Assembly (NCBI RefSeq): GCF_001426925.1
Contig: NZ_LMFR01000009.1
Span: 1,239-42,752, forward strand
Source of the DNA: Microbacterium sp. Root53
GTDB taxonomy: Bacteria; Actinomycetota; Actinomycetes; Actinomycetales; Microbacteriaceae
Length of the DNA stretch: 41,514 nucleotides
Direction of reading: 5' to 3'
Below are positions 1-7,963 of the stretch, piece by piece (within the stretch, counting starts at the first letter, position 1; each line of letters starts with the position of its first letter). Made by a program: the position numbers and the translations under genes. Below the pieces are notes generated by a model. That model made no database searches. It saw only the letters and a list, made by a program, of their open reading frames with translations, and was not told the DNA's origin.

Positions 1-19
1 TCGCCAGTTCCTTCGGCAT
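1..19 (-). CDS. 5' end of a gene leaving the window at the left edge
   Basis: An ATG on the minus strand at 19-17 opens a frame reading M-P-K-E-L-A into the left edge. A GAGGA Shine-Dalgarno sequence lies 7 nt upstream, so this looks like a real translation start. It would be divergent from the gene at 89. Only six codons are visible, so no product can be proposed. Confidence 0.35.
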
Positions 20-88
20 GACTCCATCCTCGTTTCCAAGGTCAGGAGCCTCCAACAAACTCAGGGCGCTTCAGACTCGCCAGCCGCT

Positions 89-475
89 GTGAAATCGAGC
101 AATCGCGTAGCGAACGCGGTCGTCGCCTTCCGGGGGCGTCTCAGCATCGAGTCACGCCACGAGTCGAACGACGCGCGGCGCTGGGGGCAGGCGGCGACCG
201 AGGTAGGAGAGAAGGTGTTCGCGTCGGCGTCCGAGGGTGCCGCGGTAGCCGCGCGGGTCGGAGCCTCCACGCTCGATCGGGCCACCGAAGCGTTCCGCGC
301 GGTCGACCTCGATGGCGACGGTGTCCCAGACAGGCCTCGCGCGGCGGTTGCCGCTGAGGAAGCGCGTGCGGCTCTCAAGGGTGCGGCTGCCGGAGTCGCT
401 GGGGCCCTCGGCACACTGTTCACGCGCAGGGAGTCCGTGGTGCCAGAGACGACCGAAGATGAGACGCGGCAGTGA
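89..475 (+). CDS. small hypothetical protein with a DxDxDG motif
   Basis: This gene encodes a 128-residue soluble protein I do not recognise. It is rich in Ala, Glu and Arg, and the residues around 72-84 read DLDGDGVPD, which resembles a calcium-binding EF-hand or dockerin loop. The rest looks helical. The GTG start at 89 is uncertain because no strong ribosome binding site precedes it and the frame stays open to the left edge. It overlaps the next gene by 4 nt (GTGA), so the two are probably translationally coupled. There is no signal peptide or clear membrane segment. Confidence 0.55.
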   Translation: MKSSNRVANAVVAFRGRLSIESRHESNDARRWGQAATEVGEKVFASASEGAAVAARVGASTLDRATEAFRAVDLDGDGVPDRPRAAVAAEEARAALKGAAAGVAGALGTLFTRRESVVPETTEDETRQ

Positions 476-672
476 GCGCGCCGGCGACGCCGGAGATGCC
501 CAGCCTGGGTGACCTGCTGCTCGACGCGATGCTGCAGGTGCCGGGGCAGCTCTGGGCGGCGGTGCAGTTGAATCCCGGTCCTTGGGCACTCGTCGGTGCC
601 ATGTTCGCCGGCCTCGTGCTTCTCAAGTGGCTCGCCGGGCGTAAGCGACCGGGAGCGCCCCGCCGACGCTGA
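472..672 (+). CDS. small single-pass membrane protein
   Basis: The gene encodes a 66-residue protein with one hydrophobic helix (about residues 37-55, GPWALVGAMFAGLVLLKWL) followed by a basic tail (AGRKRPGAPRRR). The positive-inside rule predicts a cytoplasmic C-terminus. The GTG start overlaps the stop of the preceding gene as GTGA, which supports co-translation with it. A strong hairpin follows 12 nt after the stop and ends the unit. The function is unknown. Confidence 0.6.
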   Translation: MSAPATPEMPSLGDLLLDAMLQVPGQLWAAVQLNPGPWALVGAMFAGLVLLKWLAGRKRPGAPRRR

Positions 673-684
673 TCCAGCCCCAGC

Positions 685-726
685 ACACGGGAGCGGCGGG
701 GTCTGCCCGGCCCGCCGCTCCCGTGT
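685..726. terminator. bidirectional hairpin terminator
   Basis: A perfect 16-bp inverted repeat (685-700 with 711-726) has a 10-nt loop. It sits between the convergent small membrane protein gene and the dehydrogenase gene, so it can serve both. Confidence 0.8.
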
Positions 727-742
727 GGGTCTCTCAGCGGCC

Positions 743-2005
743 TCAGCCGAGCTTGTCGAGCGCGACCTCGAGGGCGGCCGCGGCCAGGCGGGTGCGGGTC
801 GCGCCGGTCGCGTGGACGTCTCGCAGCGCGGCGCCGATCGTGGCCGACACGTCGCCGAAGATGGCCTCGTCGGTGAGCGGCCCGGTGCCCTCCATGAGGT
901 ACGCGAACACGCGGGCCATGCCGGCGTTCGCGATGAAGTCCGGGATGACCGCGAGGCGCTCGTCCGCGTACGCGTAGGTCGCGCCGTAGAAGATCTCCGG
1001 ATCGGCGAAGGGCACGTTCGCGCCGCTCGCGATCACCTGGACGCCGGCCGCGACGAGCCGGTCGATCTGCTCCCGGGTGACCAGGCGCGACGCCGCGCAC
1101 GGCACGAACACGTCGGCGGGCGTGTCCCAGATGCGGGCATCGACCTCGTCGAACGGCAGCAGGTCGTCGGCGGCCAGCGCGTTGCCCTGCTTGCGCAGGT
1201 ACAGCTCGCGCACCTCCTCGCGCTCCATCCCGTCGGGGCGGATGACGCCGCCCGCCCGGTCGATCACGCCCACGATGCGCGCGCCCGCGTCGGCCAGGAA
1301 CCATCCGGCGGCCGAGGCGACGTTGCCCCAGCCCTGCACGAGCACGCGCTTGCCCGCGAGGTCCTCGCCGGTGAGCGCGCAGTGGTGGCGCACCGACTCG
1401 GCCACGCCCCATCCGGTCACGAGGTCGGCGACCGTGTAGCGGCGCTCCGGCGACGGCGTGAAGCGGGGATCGGCGACCACGCGCGAGACCCCGTCGCGGA
1501 GGCGGCCGATGCGGCGCACGCGGTGCGCGTCCTCGCCGGTCGCGCCGCCGTAGTGGCCGTTCGCGACGCCCTCGAGCGGGTGCCACACTCCGAGCGGCTC
1601 GGTCGCCGGCACGACGTCGGCGAGCTCGTCGACGTTGAGGTCGCCGCCCGTGCCGTAGTAGGTCTTCAGCAGCGGCGCGACCGCGCGGAACCAGCGGTCC
1701 AGCACCTCGCGGCGCCGCGGGTCGCGCGGGTCGAAGTCGATGCCCGACTTGGCGCCGCCGGTCGCCGGGCCCGACACCGTGAACTTGACCTCCATGGTCT
1801 TCGCCAGCGACACCACCTCGTCGCGGTCGAGACCGGCGCGCATCCGCGTGCCGCCGCCCGCGGCGCCGCCGCGCAGCGAGTTGATCACCAGCCAGCCCCG
1901 CGCCGGGGTCTCGGCGTCCTTCCACTCGAAGACGATCTCGGGGTGCTTCCCCTCGAAGGCCTTCAGTCGCTCCAGGACCGTGACGCCGCCATCGCCGTCG
2001 CTCAT
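743..2005 (-). CDS. Glu/Leu/Phe/Val dehydrogenase family protein
   Basis: This is a cytosolic NAD(P)-dependent amino acid dehydrogenase that would deaminate an amino acid oxidatively to its 2-oxo acid. The 420-residue protein has the N-terminal catalytic domain with the glycine-rich GGAAGGGTRMR segment and the GGAKSG motif carrying the catalytic lysine. The C-terminal Rossmann fold carries VLVQGWGNVASAAG. The substrate (Leu, Val, Phe or Glu) cannot be read from the sequence. The ATG at 2005 is chosen because an AGAGG sequence lies upstream; a second ATG at 2026 is in frame. An Lrp/AsnC regulator gene lies 163 nt upstream in the same direction, which suggests amino acid control. Confidence 0.9.
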   Translation of the reverse strand: MSDGDGGVTVLERLKAFEGKHPEIVFEWKDAETPARGWLVINSLRGGAAGGGTRMRAGLDRDEVVSLAKTMEVKFTVSGPATGGAKSGIDFDPRDPRRREVLDRWFRAVAPLLKTYYGTGGDLNVDELADVVPATEPLGVWHPLEGVANGHYGGATGEDAHRVRRIGRLRDGVSRVVADPRFTPSPERRYTVADLVTGWGVAESVRHHCALTGEDLAGKRVLVQGWGNVASAAGWFLADAGARIVGVIDRAGGVIRPDGMEREEVRELYLRKQGNALAADDLLPFDEVDARIWDTPADVFVPCAASRLVTREQIDRLVAAGVQVIASGANVPFADPEIFYGATYAYADERLAVIPDFIANAGMARVFAYLMEGTGPLTDEAIFGDVSATIGAALRDVHATGATRTRLAAAALEVALDKLG

Positions 2006-2061
2006 CACCCGTGCACACCTCTCCATCGATCGCGCCCCCTCGTCGGGGCGCCGAACACGAA

Positions 2062-2167
2062 CACGGATGATGATCCGTGCCGCCGAAGGGCTTTGCAACT
2101 GTGCTTCGGATCGCTGCTCAGTCTGTACAGGATGTCGACTGACCGCGGACCACAGCTATGCAGACTG
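2062..2167. promoter_or_regulatory. leader region with inverted repeats upstream of the dehydrogenase gene
   Basis: Two symmetrical elements lie between the regulator and dehydrogenase genes. One is CACGGAT-N4-ATCCGTG at 2062-2079. The other is a pair of inverted heptamers, CAGTCTG at 2119-2125 and CAGACTG at 2161-2167. They are candidate Lrp-type binding sites; nothing in the sequence proves binding. Confidence 0.35.
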
Positions 2168-2168
2168 T

Positions 2169-2702
2169 CTAGCGTGCACCCGCGCGCGCGGGGGTGCGGC
2201 GGCCGTCCGTCCGGCTCGGCTCGACACCCGCCGCCAGTGCGAGCAGCGGCAGGGTCTTGCCCTCGAAGCACGTCGTCAGGATGAGCTCGCTGCGCGTGCG
2301 CTGCACGACCGGGATCGCCGCGATCCGGTCGATCACGTCCTGCAGGTCGGCGTTGCTGCGCACCACGATCCGGGCCAGGATGTCCGCCTCGCCCGCCGTC
2401 GTGTACGCGTCGATGATCTCGGGGATCGCCTCGAGCGTCGCGTGCAGCGCCTCGCGCCCGGCGCCCTGCTCGATCTGGATCTCGCACATCGCCATCACCC
2501 CGAACCCGAACGCGGCGGGGTCGAGCTGCGGCGCGTCGGATCGGATGACGCCCGCCGCGTGCAGCTTGTCGAGCCGGGCCTGCACGGTCGCGCGGGCGAC
2601 GCCGAGGCGGCGCGAGACCTGCACGATGCTGATGCCGGGGTCGCTGCTGAGCAGGCTGACGATGTCATGATCGAGCGGATCGAGCTTCATGGCGCCGACC
2701 AT
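2169..2702 (-). CDS. Lrp/AsnC family transcriptional regulator
   Basis: This is a 177-residue DNA-binding regulator. The N-terminal winged HTH (about residues 5-65) contains RRLGVARATVQARLDKLHAAGVIR, typical of Lrp/AsnC proteins. The C-terminal RAM/ligand-binding domain (about 70-150) contains GEADILARIVV and ends in RTRSELILTTCFEG. The family responds to amino acids. Two ATG codons are possible, 2702 and 2690; the first has AGG about 8 nt upstream. The downstream dehydrogenase gene on the same strand and the divergent ABC operon are the likely targets. Confidence 0.92.
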   Translation of the reverse strand: MVGAMKLDPLDHDIVSLLSSDPGISIVQVSRRLGVARATVQARLDKLHAAGVIRSDAPQLDPAAFGFGVMAMCEIQIEQGAGREALHATLEAIPEIIDAYTTAGEADILARIVVRSNADLQDVIDRIAAIPVVQRTRSELILTTCFEGKTLPLLALAAGVEPSRTDGRRTPARAGAR

Positions 2703-2868
2703 ACAACCTGACTAGTTCCGGTGATAGAGCGCCGGTGATCCTGTGCAGTCTGCTCGTTCATCCGGATGCTGATTGTCATGCGATCCGCGGATCCGTATCG
2801 TTGCCGCCGCAATGGCGCAGACGCTCCTCCCGCATCGCCGCAGGAGGGCCACAGGAGGCAACACACCC
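2703..2868 (+). promoter_or_regulatory. divergent promoter region of the Lrp gene and ABC transporter operon
   Basis: The region between divergent genes holds a direct repeat CCGGTGAT (2718-2725 and 2732-2739) and a perfect 12-bp palindrome GATCCGCGGATC (2782-2793). A strong AGGAGG at 2853-2858 serves the ABC gene. The repeats are candidate operators only. Confidence 0.35.
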
Positions 2869-3846
2869 ATGAACGCACGCATCGTCCCGGCCGCGCTCGC
2901 GGCCCTCGGGCTGCTCACTCTCACCGCATGCGGATCCGGCGGCGGCGCCCCGGAGGGCGCGCCCGGCGCGCTCCGCATCGGCATCTCGCAGATCGTCCAG
3001 CACCCCGCGCTCGACGCGGCGCGCGAGGGCTTCAAGCAGGCGCTCGAGGACGCCGGCATCGAGGCGGTCTACGACGAGCAGAACGCGCAGGGCGAGCAGG
3101 CGACCGCGACGACCATCGCGACCACCTTCGCCACAGAGGGCGTCGACCTCGTGCTCGCGATCGCGACCCCCACGGCGCAGGCCGCTGCGCAGTCGATCGC
3201 CGACATCCCCGTGCTGTTCACGGCGGTCACCGACCCGGTCGAGGCCGGACTGGTCGCCAGCTTCGACGCCCCGGGCGCGAACCTCACCGGCACGAGCGAC
3301 ATGAACCCCGTGGCCGAGCAGATGGACCTGATCGCCGAGGTTCTGCCCGACGCCGAGCGCGTGGGCATCGTGTACAGCTCGGGCGAGGTCAACTCCGAGA
3401 TCCAGGTCGGCCTGGCCAAGGAGGCCGCCGAGGAGCTCGGCCTCGAGATCGCCGAGGCCACCGTGACGAACTCGAGCGAGGTCGGCCAGGCCGTCGCGTC
3501 GCTCGGCGACGTCGACGCGATCTACGTCCCGACCGACAACCGCGTGGTCGAGGGCCTCGAGGCCGTGGTGCAGCACGCCGAGGCGAACGGAATCGCGCTG
3601 TTCGGCTCCGAGATGAGCCAGGTCGAGCGCGGCGCGATCGCGACCTACGGCATCGACTACACGGCGCTCGGCTACCAGACCGGCGAGATGGCCGTCCGCG
3701 TGCTGACCGACGGCGCGGACCCCGCCGAGATGCCCGTCGAGACGCTCGCGAAGTACACCCTGGTGATCAACGAGGCCGCAGCCGAGCGCCAGGGCGTCGA
3801 GCTGCCGGCCGCGGTCGTCGAGCGCGCCGACGAGATCGTGGAGTGA
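2869..3846 (+). CDS. ABC transporter substrate-binding lipoprotein, TrpX-like
   Basis: This 325-residue protein captures a substrate outside the membrane for the permease and ATPase encoded next. It starts with a lipoprotein signal peptide and lipobox (LTLTACGSG). The mature part has the two-lobed periplasmic-binding fold of the ABC_sub_bind family (motifs IGISQIVQHPALDAAREGF, GVDLVLAIATPTAQAA, FTAVTDPVEAGLV, TGTSD). Members of this family include the aromatic amino acid binder TrpX, but other substrates are possible. The ATG at 2869 is preceded by AGGAGG with a 10-nt spacer. An in-frame start further upstream would spoil the signal peptide. Confidence 0.9.
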   Translation: MNARIVPAALAALGLLTLTACGSGGGAPEGAPGALRIGISQIVQHPALDAAREGFKQALEDAGIEAVYDEQNAQGEQATATTIATTFATEGVDLVLAIATPTAQAAAQSIADIPVLFTAVTDPVEAGLVASFDAPGANLTGTSDMNPVAEQMDLIAEVLPDAERVGIVYSSGEVNSEIQVGLAKEAAEELGLEIAEATVTNSSEVGQAVASLGDVDAIYVPTDNRVVEGLEAVVQHAEANGIALFGSEMSQVERGAIATYGIDYTALGYQTGEMAVRVLTDGADPAEMPVETLAKYTLVINEAAAERQGVELPAAVVERADEIVE

Positions 3847-3853
3847 CGCGGCC

Positions 3854-4753
3854 ATGTCCGGCACGCTCGAACTCGGGCTCCTGTTCGCGATCACCGCGCT
3901 CGGGGTCTACCTCACCTTCCGGGTGCTGAACTTCCCCGACCTGACGGTCGACGGCAGCTTCACGACCGGCGCCGCCGTCGCGGCCTCGCTCATCGTCGGA
4001 GGCGTGCCCGCTCCGCTCGCCACCCTCGCCGGCACGGCGTCGGGCGCGGTCGCGGGCGCCGTGACCGGCCTGCTCTACACGAAGGGCCGGATCGACGGCC
4101 TGCTCGCCGGCATCCTGACGATGATCGCGCTGTGGTCGATCAACCTGCGGATCATGGGCAAGTCCAACGTGCCGCTGCTGCGCGAGGACACGGTCATGAC
4201 CCCGCTGCGCGAGGGCGGCCTGCTCGGCTCACCCGTCGCGATCCTGCTGTTCGCGGTCGGGGTGTTCCTGCTCAAGGCCCTGATCGACTGGTTCCTGCAC
4301 ACCGACCTCGGCCTCGCGATCCAGGCGACCGGCAACAACGAGCAGATGATCCGCAGCTTCGGCGTGAACACCCACGGCACGACCATCCTGACGCTCGCGC
4401 TGTCGAACGCGCTCGTCGCGCTGAGCGGCGCGCTGATCGCCCAGTACCAGGGCTTCGCCGATGTCAGCATGGGCATCGGCCTGATCCTGGTCGGCCTCGC
4501 GTCGGTCATCATCGGTCAGGCGATCTTCGGCACGCGGACGGTCATCCTCGCGACGCTCGGCGTGATCGCGGGCGCCGTGCTCTACCGACTCGTGATCTTC
4601 TTCGCACTCGCCGCGGGGCTCAACCCGAACGACATGAAGCTCATCTCGGCCGTTCTCGTGGTGGCGGCGCTGCTGCTGCCGCGATGGGGCTTCCTCAAGC
4701 GGCTGCCGAAGCTTCGCTTCGCCGCCGCCCGCGGATACGGAAAGGCCGCCTGA
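3854..4753 (+). CDS. ABC transporter permease, TrpY-like
   Basis: This 299-residue integral membrane protein forms the transport channel with the neighbouring substrate-binding protein and ATPase. It has about eight or nine hydrophobic segments and belongs to the LivH/BPD_transp_2 permease class, with FPDLTVDGSFTTGAAVAA near the N-terminus and GLASVIIGQAIFGTR in the second half. It starts 7 nt after the binding-protein gene, and its stop overlaps the ATG of the ATPase gene by 1 nt (TGATG). The three-gene order matches TrpXYZ-type importers. Confidence 0.92.
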   Translation: MSGTLELGLLFAITALGVYLTFRVLNFPDLTVDGSFTTGAAVAASLIVGGVPAPLATLAGTASGAVAGAVTGLLYTKGRIDGLLAGILTMIALWSINLRIMGKSNVPLLREDTVMTPLREGGLLGSPVAILLFAVGVFLLKALIDWFLHTDLGLAIQATGNNEQMIRSFGVNTHGTTILTLALSNALVALSGALIAQYQGFADVSMGIGLILVGLASVIIGQAIFGTRTVILATLGVIAGAVLYRLVIFFALAAGLNPNDMKLISAVLVVAALLLPRWGFLKRLPKLRFAAARGYGKAA

Positions 4754-5544
4754 TGCTGCGCATCCACGACGTCACGAAGACGTTCTTCCCCGGCACGGTC
4801 AACGAGCGCGTCGCGCTCGACGGGCTGTCGCTCACGCTCGAGGCCGGCGACTTCGTCACCGTGATCGGCAGCAACGGCGCCGGCAAGTCCACGCTCATGA
4901 ACGCGATCTCGGGCCGGATCCCCGCCGACACGGGCACGATCGAGATCGACGGCCGCAGCGTCGGGCGCCTGCCCGATCACCGCCGCGCGAGCTTCGTCGG
5001 CCGGGTGTTCCAGGACCCGATGGCCGGCACCGCCCCCGACCTCACGATCGAGCAGAACCTCGCACTCGCCCTGCGGCGGGGGCGCGGCCGCGGCCTCGCG
5101 ATGGGCGTCACTCGCGGGCGCCGCGAGCTGTTCCGCGACGAGCTGCGCGCGCTCGAGCTCGGCCTCGAGAACCGCCTCAAGGCGCGCGTGGGCCTGCTCT
5201 CCGGTGGTCAGCGCCAGGCGCTGTCGCTGCTCATGGCGAGCTTCACCAAGCCGGACATCCTGCTGCTCGACGAGCACACCGCGGCGCTCGACCCGCAGCG
5301 CGCCCAGCTCGTGACTCAGCTGACGAAGAGCATCGTCGAGCGCGACGGCCTGACGACGCTCATGGTCACGCACAACATGGAGCAGGCGCTGCAGCTCGGC
5401 AATCGGCTCGTGATGATGCACGAGGGCCGGATCATCCTGGAGCTCGACGCGCGGCAGAAGCGCGAGGCGACGGTCGAGTCGCTGCTGGGCGAGTTCGCCA
5501 AGATCAAGGGCGCCGTGGTCGACGACCGGACCCTGCTCGGCTGA
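4753..5544 (+). CDS. ABC transporter ATP-binding protein, TrpZ-like
   Basis: This 263-residue ATPase powers the importer encoded upstream. Visible motifs are Walker A GSNGAGKST (about 39-47), the signature LSGGQRQ, Walker B ILLLDEHTAALDP and the switch histidine in MVTHNMEQ. The start ATG overlaps the permease stop codon. A perfect terminator hairpin follows 13 nt after the stop and ends the operon. Confidence 0.95.
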   Translation: MLRIHDVTKTFFPGTVNERVALDGLSLTLEAGDFVTVIGSNGAGKSTLMNAISGRIPADTGTIEIDGRSVGRLPDHRRASFVGRVFQDPMAGTAPDLTIEQNLALALRRGRGRGLAMGVTRGRRELFRDELRALELGLENRLKARVGLLSGGQRQALSLLMASFTKPDILLLDEHTAALDPQRAQLVTQLTKSIVERDGLTTLMVTHNMEQALQLGNRLVMMHEGRIILELDARQKREATVESLLGEFAKIKGAVVDDRTLLG

Positions 5545-5557
5545 GGCCCGTGCCCTG

Positions 5558-5586
5558 CGAGACCCCCTCCGCGTGAGGGGGTCTCG
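5558..5586. terminator. hairpin terminator of the ABC operon
   Basis: A perfect 12-bp stem (5558-5569 with 5575-5586) with a 5-nt loop follows the ATPase gene. No U tract follows, as is usual in this GC range. Confidence 0.8.
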
Positions 5587-5602
5587 TGCATCCGGGTTCC
5601 CG

Positions 5603-5608
5603 TAGGCT
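5603..5608 (+). promoter_or_regulatory. -10 box TAGGCT of the YaeQ gene
   Basis: TAGGCT ends 8 nt before the ATG at 5617, and no Shine-Dalgarno sequence lies between. This is the layout of a leaderless or near-leaderless transcript. Confidence 0.45.
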
Positions 5609-5616
5609 CGACGCTC

Positions 5617-6156
5617 ATGGCCCTCGGCGCGACGATGCACACCTTCGACGTCCAGCTCGCGGATGTGGACCGCGGCGTCTACGACGAGCTCTCGCTCCGG
5701 GTGGCGCGGCATCCGTCCGAGACCGACGCCTTCATGGTGACACGCCTGCTCGCGTACTGCCTCGAGCACCAGGAGGGCATCGCGTTCAGCGAGGGCCTCT
5801 CGCAGACGGATGAGCCCGCGGTCGTCGTGCGCGATCTCACGGGCGCGCTCGTCGCGTGGATCGAGGTGGGCGCGCCGGATGCCGAGCGGCTGCACTTCGG
5901 CAGCAAGGCCGCCGAGCGCGTCGCGGTCTACACGCACCGCGACCCGGAGAAGGTGCTCGCGCAGTGGGCGGGCAAGCGCATCCACCGTTCCGAGCACCTC
6001 GTGCTGCGCAACTTCGACGCCGGGTTCGTCGACGGCGCGGTGGCCGCGCTCGCGCGCCGCAACGCCATGACGCTGTCGGTGACCGAGGGGCAGCTCTACC
6101 TCGACCTCAACGGCACCTCGCTGACCTCCGGCCTGCACGAGCACCGGATGGAGTGA
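5617..6156 (+). CDS. YaeQ family protein
   Basis: This 179-residue protein covers the full YaeQ fold, a PD-(D/E)XK-nuclease-like fold whose biochemical role is not settled. Family motifs seen are FDVQLADVDRGVYDELSLRVARHPSE, the ALVAWIEVG strand with conserved acidic residues, FGSKAAERVAVYTHR and the C-terminal LYLDLNG. The start at 5617 fits the leaderless -10 box; an in-frame ATG at 5635 is an alternative. It stands alone between a terminator and a hairpin repeat. Confidence 0.88.
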   Translation: MALGATMHTFDVQLADVDRGVYDELSLRVARHPSETDAFMVTRLLAYCLEHQEGIAFSEGLSQTDEPAVVVRDLTGALVAWIEVGAPDAERLHFGSKAAERVAVYTHRDPEKVLAQWAGKRIHRSEHLVLRNFDAGFVDGAVAALARRNAMTLSVTEGQLYLDLNGTSLTSGLHEHRME

Positions 6157-6177
6157 CGCCCGCGCATCGCGTGTGAA

Positions 6178-6230
6178 CCGGTGCCGTCCGGCCCGTTTGG
6201 GCGTGGATAAGGGCCGAAGCGCACCGGAAC
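6178..6230. repeat. dispersed hairpin repeat, family B copy 1
   Basis: An imperfect inverted repeat (CCGGTGC...CGGCCC with its complement) encloses a loop containing GGATAAGGGCC. A close relative lies at 7900-7950 in the same orientation, ending in the same CGCACCGGAAC. The two copies flank the DNA ligase gene. Confidence 0.6.
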
Positions 6231-6276
6231 CCTGCGGGTCGGGCGCCGTGTCCCCGCCCGGGTGCATGATGGGCGC

Positions 6277-7803
6277 ATGCGGCTGAGCGCACTGGTCGAG
6301 GCGACCGACGCGGCGGCGGCGACGTCGTCGCGGCTCGCGAAGATCGCCGCGCTCGCCGCCGTGCTGCGGGAGCTCGAGCCCGACGAGATCGGGCCCGCGA
6401 TCGGGTTCCTCACCGCGAGCCCGCGGCAGGGGCGGATCGGCGTCGGATGGCGCGGGCTGGCGAGTCTGGCGGTCGAACACGCGGATGCGCCGACCCTGAC
6501 CGTGCTCGACGTCGACGCGGCGCTCGACCGGCTCGCCGCGGCCGAGGGGCGCGGCTCGGTGGACGCGCGGCGGCGCGAGCTCGAGGGCCTCGCCGGGCGC
6601 GCGACGGCGCCGGAATGGGACTTCGTGTCGCGGGTCATCCTGGGCGAGCTGCGCACCGGCGCGCTCGAGGGCGTGCTGCTGGATGCGATCGCGAAGGCGG
6701 CGGAGCGGGAGGCCCCGAGCGTGCGGCGGGCCGCGATGCTGTCGGGCGACCTCGGCGAGACCGCGCGCATCGCGCTGACCGGCGCGGCCGAGGAACTCGA
6801 GGCGGTGGGGCTCCGGGTCGGCCGGCCCGTGATGCCGATGCTCGCGTCGACCGCGGGCTCCACGGCCGAGGCGCTCGCGACGCTGGGCCGCGAGGCGTCG
6901 GTCGAGTACAAGCTCGACGGCGCGCGCATCCAGGTGCATCGCGACGGCGACGACGTCCGGATCTACACGCGCAGCCTCGCCGACGTGACGCACCGCGTGC
7001 CCGAGATCGTCGAGGCGGTCCGTGCGCTGCCGGCCGAGCGGGTCATCCTCGACGGCGAGACGCTGTCGCTCGACGAGGACGGCGGGCCCCGCCCGTTCCA
7101 GGAGACGATGTCGCGCTTCGGGTCGGAGGCCGCCGCGGCCGTCGCGCTGCGGCCGTGGTTCTTCGACATCCTGCACCTGGACGGGCGCGACCTGATCGAC
7201 GAGCCGCTGTCGACGCGGCTCGAGGTGCTGGAGAGCGTGGTCGGCGCATCGCGGATGCCCGGGATCGTCACGGATGACCCGGATCGCGCCGAGGAGTTCT
7301 CGCGGCAGGCGCTCGCCGCGGGCCACGAGGGCGTCATGGTGAAGGCGCTCGACTCGCCCTACGCCGCCGGGCGGCGCGGCAAGAGCTGGCTCAAGGTCAA
7401 GCCGGTGCTCACGTTCGACCTCGTCGTGCTCGCCGTCGAGTGGGGGTCGGGGCGTCGCCGCGGCCAGCTGTCGAACCTCCACCTCGGCGCGCGGGACCCC
7501 GAGGGCCGGTTCGGCGAGCCGGGCGGCTTCGTGATGGTGGGCAAGACCTTCAAGGGGCTGACGGACGCGACGCTGCGCTGGCAGACAGAGCACTTCCCCA
7601 CGATCGAGACGCACCGCACCGCCTACGCCGTGCACGTGCGCCCTGAGACCGTGGTCGAGATCGCGATCGACGGCGTCCAGCGCTCCAGCCGCTACCCCGG
7701 CGGCATCGCGCTCCGCTTCGCCCGCGTGAAGGGCTACCGCCCCGACAAGCGCCCCGCCGAGGCCGACACGATCGAGTCGCTCCGCGCGCTGCTGCGCGGG
7801 TGA
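6277..7803 (+). CDS. ligB: ATP-dependent DNA ligase, LigB type
   Basis: This 508-residue enzyme seals DNA nicks using ATP and is an accessory to the essential NAD-dependent LigA. The nucleotidyltransferase lysine is in motif I (YKLDGARIQVH, K about 212). Further motifs are RSLADVTHRVPEIVE, ILDGETL, PWFFDILHLDG, GVMVK and SWLKVKP. The C-terminal OB-fold follows. The N-terminal domain starting MRLSALVEAT and its SSRLAKIAALA stretch match mycobacterial and archaeal LigB-type enzymes of about 507 residues. That is why the ATG at 6277 is preferred over a GTG at 6262. The gene lies between two related hairpins. Confidence 0.95.
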   Translation: MRLSALVEATDAAAATSSRLAKIAALAAVLRELEPDEIGPAIGFLTASPRQGRIGVGWRGLASLAVEHADAPTLTVLDVDAALDRLAAAEGRGSVDARRRELEGLAGRATAPEWDFVSRVILGELRTGALEGVLLDAIAKAAEREAPSVRRAAMLSGDLGETARIALTGAAEELEAVGLRVGRPVMPMLASTAGSTAEALATLGREASVEYKLDGARIQVHRDGDDVRIYTRSLADVTHRVPEIVEAVRALPAERVILDGETLSLDEDGGPRPFQETMSRFGSEAAAAVALRPWFFDILHLDGRDLIDEPLSTRLEVLESVVGASRMPGIVTDDPDRAEEFSRQALAAGHEGVMVKALDSPYAAGRRGKSWLKVKPVLTFDLVVLAVEWGSGRRRGQLSNLHLGARDPEGRFGEPGGFVMVGKTFKGLTDATLRWQTEHFPTIETHRTAYAVHVRPETVVEIAIDGVQRSSRYPGGIALRFARVKGYRPDKRPAEADTIESLRALLRG

Positions 7804-7828
7804 TCCGGGGCCCCGGCGCGTCCACGGG

Positions 7829-7890
7829 AGGGGATCCCGGCTTCTCAGGGCCTGGATGCGCAGCATGGCCCTGAGAAGCCGGGATCCCCT
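7829..7890. repeat. dispersed hairpin repeat, family A copy 1
   Basis: A perfect 24-bp inverted repeat (7829-7852 with 7867-7890) encloses a 14-nt loop starting TGGATGCGC. The arms contain GGATCCCGGCTTCTCAGGG. A related copy lies at 11550-11611 with the same loop start. It lies between convergent genes here and could also terminate transcription. Confidence 0.75.
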
Positions 7891-7899
7891 GATGAAGCG

Positions 7900-7950
7900 G
7901 GTGCGATCCGGACCTTACCGCGCGGAATAGGGGCCGGATCGCACCGGAAC
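7900..7950. repeat. dispersed hairpin repeat, family B copy 2
   Basis: A perfect 12-bp inverted repeat (7900-7911 with 7934-7945) is followed by GGAAC. Loop and flank match the copy at 6178-6230. Confidence 0.6.
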
Positions 7951-7963
7951 GGCGGCGGCCGTC

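Noticed and set aside
18..92. A 24-codon frame from ATG 18 overlapping the GTG at 89
   Set aside because: It has no ribosome binding site, and the minus-strand start at 19 explains the region better.
2006..2168. Riboswitch or T-box leader upstream of the dehydrogenase gene
   Set aside because: Only short inverted repeats are present and no conserved riboswitch or T-box core could be recognised.
4582..7866. A 1094-codon open frame on the minus strand across the ABC, YaeQ and ligase genes
   Set aside because: It is antisense to three clear genes, has Arg/Leu/Val-rich low-complexity composition and no recognisable domain; it is a shadow of high GC content.
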